Below, piece by piece: positions 59,194-64,000 of a DNA stretch of 64,000 nt. Location: contig OZ037861.1 in the NCBI GenBank assembly GCA_964035575.1, positions 558,001 to 622,000 of the forward strand. The letters are read 5' to 3'. How positions within the stretch are numbered: position 1 is the first letter of the stretch; each line of letters starts with the position of its first letter. The DNA is from Rhynchopus sp. YZ270_cl-10. Taxonomy: Eukaryota; Euglenozoa; Diplonemea; Diplonemida; Diplonemidae. The translations under genes and the position numbers were made by a program. The notes under the pieces are model-generated. The model saw only the letters and a program-made list of their open reading frames with translations, was not told where the DNA came from and did not search any database.

Positions 59194-62100
59194 ATGCCTA
59201 CCGACCAAACCCTGCTGGACGCTTTGTCACAGCTGGTGACCATTACAAAGGGGCCTACTGGGAAGGTTCTTGACGTTTCCTATGAGAGGACCGAGACGCT
59301 ACATGCACTACAGTATTTGGGACGACAACTGATCCAAGAAGACAAAGAGATGGCATTAGCATTGCGCCAAGGGGATGACGCTGGGGGGTGCCGAAAGCCA
59401 TTTGACCGTACAGTGTTTCTGCGACTGTCCTCCTGGTCGTTGCCCTCCGGGGTTTTGATGCCCCTTTTTTTTAATGTGCATGATGATGACTTTGAGCTGC
59501 TTGCCTGCGTTGTAGGGTTTTTTACACAGCTTCTTCTTCCTCCGCAGGAAAATGCGGCAGAGCGGGGAGTTATCTTCCGTTTCCTATCTACTGCGAGGGC
59601 GGTGTTGACTCATTCAAAATTGCTGCAACGATTGAAAGAATTGTTGTTGCGGCTGATCGAAAAGAGGGGGCTCTCTCAAGATGGAAGCGGGGGGTTAAGT
59701 GTCTGGGAGCAGAGGTTCATCACAGCGACCTTGAATTTTGTGGTGTCCGGACTGCGTCTTCCGGATCTACCAGACGCGATGGGGGCGTCGGACGATATGT
59801 TCGACAGGATTTTGACGGCGATGGAGGGGGCTAAGGTGCTGGATATTCTACAGCTCATAATTCATCAGAATATCACAGATCCGTTGGAAAAACAGCATCT
59901 CAAAAAGCACGAAGAAAACGACCAAACAAATGAAAATGAAAGCCAACCCCACAACAACGAAGAAGCAGAACCACAGCAACACCCAACCCCACCTCAACCG
60001 GACGCAACGCAGTACGGCGAAACGCAGCTGTCTCTCGTCCCTGATAGCTATTTGATGGACACTCAGGAGGCGGGGGTGGGGGAGACGCAAGCATTGCCTG
60101 ACATCTTCGACTCCGCTGATGTTCCTGAGGGCGGTGGTAATGGTGGTGCTGGCACCACAGCAAATGCACCCCCGGTTGTGTTAAACATTCGTCCTGCGGG
60201 GATTGAAGTGCCAGAGGCAACGCCACCACCACCACCACCACCACCATCATCACCAAAGCCATCGAACGTTTCTTCGCATTCATCCGAAATGGCAGATTTG
60301 GAATCAAATGAAGAAAAAGAGGAGGATGAGGAAAGCAGCGTCTTCGATGATGCAACCTCAGCAAGCACCGAGTCTCTCGCCGGCAGCAGTGTTCCAGAGC
60401 GGGACGGCATGAAACGCGACCTGAACGACGAAGCAGACGGGGAGGATGCACACACCAAACCATCTGTCCTCGAAAATTTATTGACCCGCCCGCCGGCGGC
60501 GATATTGCACAGCGCTGGGCCGACCCTTCTCACCGAAGGTACCATGGAGTTATGGAACAACCTCGTTCTTGATGTGTTCAACCTCCTGTTTCTCAACGAA
60601 GATTTCACCGAACAAAGTGGCTTCGAGGAGCCAAATGGCACGCACAATGCCACCCCGTTGGCACAATCGCTACTAAAAGAGAGACAAAACAAATTAATGA
60701 GTGTCACCGCAAAGGCTGGAACGTTTAGTGGAAACTTTGGGAGACAGGGGTTTTTTGTACGGAACAATACGATTATTAGAGCAGAGGCCTTAAATAAAGG
60801 AGGAATCGAAGAGCCTGCACAAAGGGTGACCAAAAAACAGCTGCATGCGACCGACCAGGAGGCTACGACACATAGGAGATCGCAACGTACCCGGCATTTG
60901 CTTTTCGAAAATTTTGCGTTTCTCTGTTCTGACCCCGCGGTTTGCTTTGAGCCGACTGAAAGAAGGAATACACATAACGCTCCTCTCGCATTTCCAACAG
61001 GGTTTGGTGCAGCGCATTCGATTCTTGATGAAATTATTCAGCACTACAAAGAACGACTGTTCGAAGAAGATGGGCAAATGGCTGAAGAAGAGCGCGCCTT
61101 TTTAACCAACCAAAAAGGCAATGCTGTTGACGAAGAAGACGAAGAAGTCGTCGAAAACAAGGTACGGAATATGGAGGATGGGAACCTCAGGGTTACCAGA
61201 TTTCTTCGCTTTTCGTGCAAATGTTTGAATTTTGTGAGAGGTGTTTCGGTGCGGCAGAATATTAATGGAGTGGCTTCACCACTGAACTTATCGATTGGTG
61301 GCATTTCAAAGGTTTTATCCGAAAAAATTTTGGGTCGTGCGTTTGATCTTTCCGTCTATTATTATCAGCTTGAAACCGGGCATGCTCAATGCAAAACTAT
61401 TCTCAAAACGTTGAAGGGGGCGACGCAACGGACCGAATTCCGAAAATTTCAAAATACTTGTGTAGAATTTCTGAAAGAAGCCTTCACCTTTGCGTCGTCA
61501 CTCCTGGAGACCTACAAACCCAAAGAGGGGCAGGATGCCACCCAAGGCCAACCCACATACCTCGCTGCCCGATCCCTTTGCCTTGCTGTGTTGCACGATC
61601 AGTCGCGGATCCGATCGCTCTTCAACTTTGTGAAGACGCAGGAGGTAAGTAAAAACACCTCAAAATATCGGTCAGATTTATTGCAATTGGTTCATGTGAT
61701 TATGCAGTGTTTGGCTCATGTAGAGAGAGACGGGAAGATCTACTTAACGAAGAAGAGGTACCGAAAGGCGACTCGCGGGACAAGAAAAAGGAGAAGGGTG
61801 GGAAGCGCTTCTGGGAGCGGGGTTGAGGAGAGTGACACCGAGATGGGGGTTTCATCTGCGAGCGGTGGGGAGGAGCAGGAGCGGGCTGCAGACGAGGCAA
61901 TGATTGTCGACTCCGAGAACGATTCCGATGCGTCATCTGATAGTATGGTGGACAACCAAAACGATGACCCTACAGCATACCCCGAGGCGCTGAAGGAGGC
62001 TCTCCGCTTCCCCGAGGTCGCAACACAGCATCCGCACCTCTGTGCACTTATTGAAGAAGAAGAAGAAGGGTTTGTGGAATCGCATCCTGGATTGGCTTTG

Positions 62101-63024
62101 TTGGGAGTCGCGTCGGTTTTGCAGGCTTCGCAGAGATCTGCGAATGATGCGCTGTCCAGTGCGCAGGATAGACTGTTGGGGTGTTTGTATGATGGGAATT
62201 TACAATCAACTCAAAAAATTCAAAAAAGTCAAAAAACGAAGAAGACAGTACGCATTGCCCCGATTATCCATGATGACGAAGCTTCGGAGTCTGCTGACTC
62301 TTATGAGTCGGTTTTGGAAGATAGAGAAACACGGCTTAATGTGCTTTGGGAGGAACTTCTTCATCCTCGAGCGATTCAAACCTATGCAGATACGTTGAAG
62401 GAGTGGCAGGATAACAGTGATGAGACCAATGCCTGTCTTGCTTTTTTCTTGCAAAAGGTTGCTGTCGATATGAGGTGTCCGCAATGCGTGCTTACTGTGG
62501 AGCTTCTAACCGTTTATGAATCGATTCTTCAGACAGTCGCCTTGCTCCGTCGCAGCTCCCTTCCAGTTAGAACATCATTCGATCTTCTCTCCAACGTTGC
62601 AACCCTTTTAGTCCGAAAATGGTTCGCCATCCAACGGCACAACAAATACTGGGTCGCAATGTCGTTAGTACAATGCACCCGGTTTGAAGCGAATCTGGTG
62701 GCAGAAGGGGATGAAGCCTTGGTTCTACTGCAGGATTTGGGAAGTGCAAGGCAGAGGACTACTCCATTCGGTGAGCGCTTGGATGATGTCCCACCTGAAG
62801 ATGGTCCAAATGACCTGAACGAAATGCATCTGTCGGACGGTGAGGACGCTCCCTTAGAAGGTGGGGTCATAACGGCGCGTACGGAAAAGAATACAGCGAA
62901 GCTCCAGCGCCGGCAGTGGACCGCTGCTGATGATAGGACCCTGTGTGACGCATGGCAGGTGTACATCGCGACACATAAAGACGGCTTCATCGGATGCATG
63001 AAGCAGAAGCTGTTCAAGGATAAG
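59194..63024 (+). CDS. TIMELESS/Tof1-family replication-fork protein, 3'-incomplete
   Basis: 1,277 codons from ATG to a splice donor (AAG then GTATGG at 63025), so the coding sequence continues beyond. TIMELESS/Tof1/Swi1 with its Tipin/Csm3 partner forms the nuclear fork-protection complex that paces the replisome and supports the S-phase checkpoint. Evidence: the N-terminal helical block (about residues 29-115: LHALQYLGRQLIQEDKEMAL; DRTVFLRLSSWSLPSGVLMP; FFTQLLLPPQEN). A long acidic insert with poly-Pro (about 230-420) follows, then the second half of the TIMELESS domain (LWNNLVLDVFNLLFLNEDF near 451; AKAGTFSGNFGRQGF near 506; RRSQRTRHLLFENFAFLCS near 562), SDLLQLVHVIMQCLAHV and a basic tract KKRYRKATRGTRKRRRVG (about 850). 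The C-terminal part carries a Myb-like RRQWTAADDRTLCDAWQVY at 1238. The length is at or above the family's usual ~1,000-1,200. Domain calls are by eye. Confidence 0.82.
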
Positions 63025-64000
63025 GTATGGCGCGATTTTTTTTATAAACCCCCCCCTCTAGGGGGGTCAGTGGTGTATAAATCCCTGTACAAATACTGTC
63101 ACAAACCCATTTTTTTGAAATTTAGGTGAAGAAATCCACCAAAAAGGTCGTACCTGGCCGCAAATCGCCCTGGGGATCACCCAAATATCCCATTAAACCA
63201 CCTGACAACCTCTACAGAGACTTTCCTGATTTAAAAAAATCGGTTTTTTGTGAAAAAAAGGCCAAAAATGCGTAACGCTCGCGTAACGCTATTGGGTCAA
63301 TTTTCAACACTTTTCAAAAAAAATATTTGAGGAGACATTAGGCCTTCTAAACACCCGAAAACCACCTCGGCCCACATCCGGTGGGGTCCCAGGGTGGAAA
63401 TGTATGGTTTTTGCAGCTTTTAGGGGTCCTGTGTGGGCCCCAGATGTATTCTGTAGTGTCTGAAACGCTTAAAAAAGCAGTACTGCCCTCACTTCTTAGC
63501 ATGTTTACACACATAAAAACCCCAAAAAAATTGTCCCCAGGTCCACAGAAGTCCCCAAAACCACTCAAAAGTGATTGCCGGACCCCACTGGGGGTGGAAA
63601 AAATTGTTTTCAGATGGTTTTGCCCATTTTGGTGACCTCTGGCTCGAAACCTCTCCGATGTCACACTTCTGTCACACTTTCTCCTCCCGGCCAAAATGCG
63701 GTTTTTGTGTATAAAAAAAATTCAAAATTTTCAGCAAAGACATGCAAAAAACTGGACTTTTGGCTCTAAAACCCCCCGGAAATCACTCCGTGCACACATC
63801 TGACTGGAAAAAACCACTTTTCCTCTTGTTTTGGACTATTTCAAATTTTTGAATTTTTTGATAAATCGCCTTGTATCAAATCCCCTCTGAAAAGGGGGAA
63901 ATTGGGTGAAAACGCGACAAAAAGTGTCAAAAAACCGAGAGAAAAAGTGCCAAAAAGTGCCAAAAAGGCATCAAATAGTGAGGAATAGTCCCACAAATGT
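63025..64000. other. Probable intron of the TIMELESS gene, repeat-like
   Basis: After the donor at 63025 no secure acceptor and exon could be found. TTGAAATTTAG at about 63125 is followed by an open frame (VKKSTKKVVPGRKSPWGSPK). However, the text TCGTACCTGGCCGCAA there recurs at 27571 inside a transposon, so I regard it as repeat. The remainder is low-complexity with CCAAAAAGTG words. Confidence 0.5.

Noticed and set aside
61645-61707. Possible 63-base intron in TIMELESS (GTAAGT to GATTATGCAG)
   Set aside because: It is in frame, and its translation (SDLLQLVHVIMQ) fits the conserved TIMELESS helix, so it is coding. The donor also differs from the GTATG rule.
63126-63274. Possible next TIMELESS exon after TTGAAATTTAG
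   Set aside because: The text TCGTACCTGGCCGCAA also occurs in transposon DNA at 27571, the acceptor lacks a good pyrimidine tract, and the translation has no family resemblance.

Overview
The window is nuclear DNA of a unicellular eukaryote. GC-rich coding stretches of roughly 55-60% GC by eye sit in introns and intergenic DNA full of poly-A/T and poly-G/C runs and short repeats. GT-AG introns are visible, and every donor I can place begins GTAT. Most single-exon genes have a pyrimidine tract ending in CAG about 15-60 bases before the ATG, as expected for spliced-leader trans-splicing. Together with the gene types (ubiquitin-like/DUF4116, LRR and WD40 fusions, a PUF protein) this suggests a free-living euglenozoan, possibly a diplonemid. 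That placement is inference. I see no virus-derived genes, reverse transcriptase, tRNA, rRNA or CRISPR.

Layout. 1-617: the last exon of an unrecognised gene. 2.1-11.2 kb: three tandem paralogues for secreted, single-pass membrane proteins with 4, 6 and 2 copies of a ~95-residue two-cysteine domain, all behind one shared upstream cassette. 13.6-18.3 kb: an intron-rich locus with satellite units, a duplicated and decayed gene fragment and two clear terminal exons. 20.4-24.6 kb: a four-exon PUF (Pumilio-like) RNA-binding protein gene whose first intron holds a hAT-like element. 24.6-33.5 kb: almost gene-free DNA with nested transposons and a decayed APS-kinase copy. 33.6-36.6 kb: a four-exon gene for a protein with apparent DcrB/PsbP-like domains. 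37.8-39.5 kb: a ubiquitin-like + DUF4116 repeat protein. 41.0-52.3 kb: seven tandem ubiquitin-like + WD40 propeller genes, interrupted by a ubiquitin-like + BspA-type leucine-rich-repeat gene. 52.7-53.9 kb: a TPR-like protein. 54-59 kb: repeats and a few orphan exons. 59.2 kb to the right edge: a large TIMELESS/Tof1 gene that continues past its last visible donor.

Two themes stand out. First, at least ten genes share one plan: an N-terminal ubiquitin-like domain fused to a repeat scaffold (WD40, LRR, DUF4116 or PUF). The seven WD40 copies keep the upstream leader and ubiquitin-like half almost identical, while the propeller loops vary. Second, the non-coding DNA holds many non-autonomous terminal-inverted-repeat elements with readable target-site duplications (8 bp, 9 bp, 5 bp, TAA, TA). 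Among them is a set of 'word-repeat foldback' elements, whose arms are built from one short word repeated many times and inverted in the other arm, with a different word in each element.
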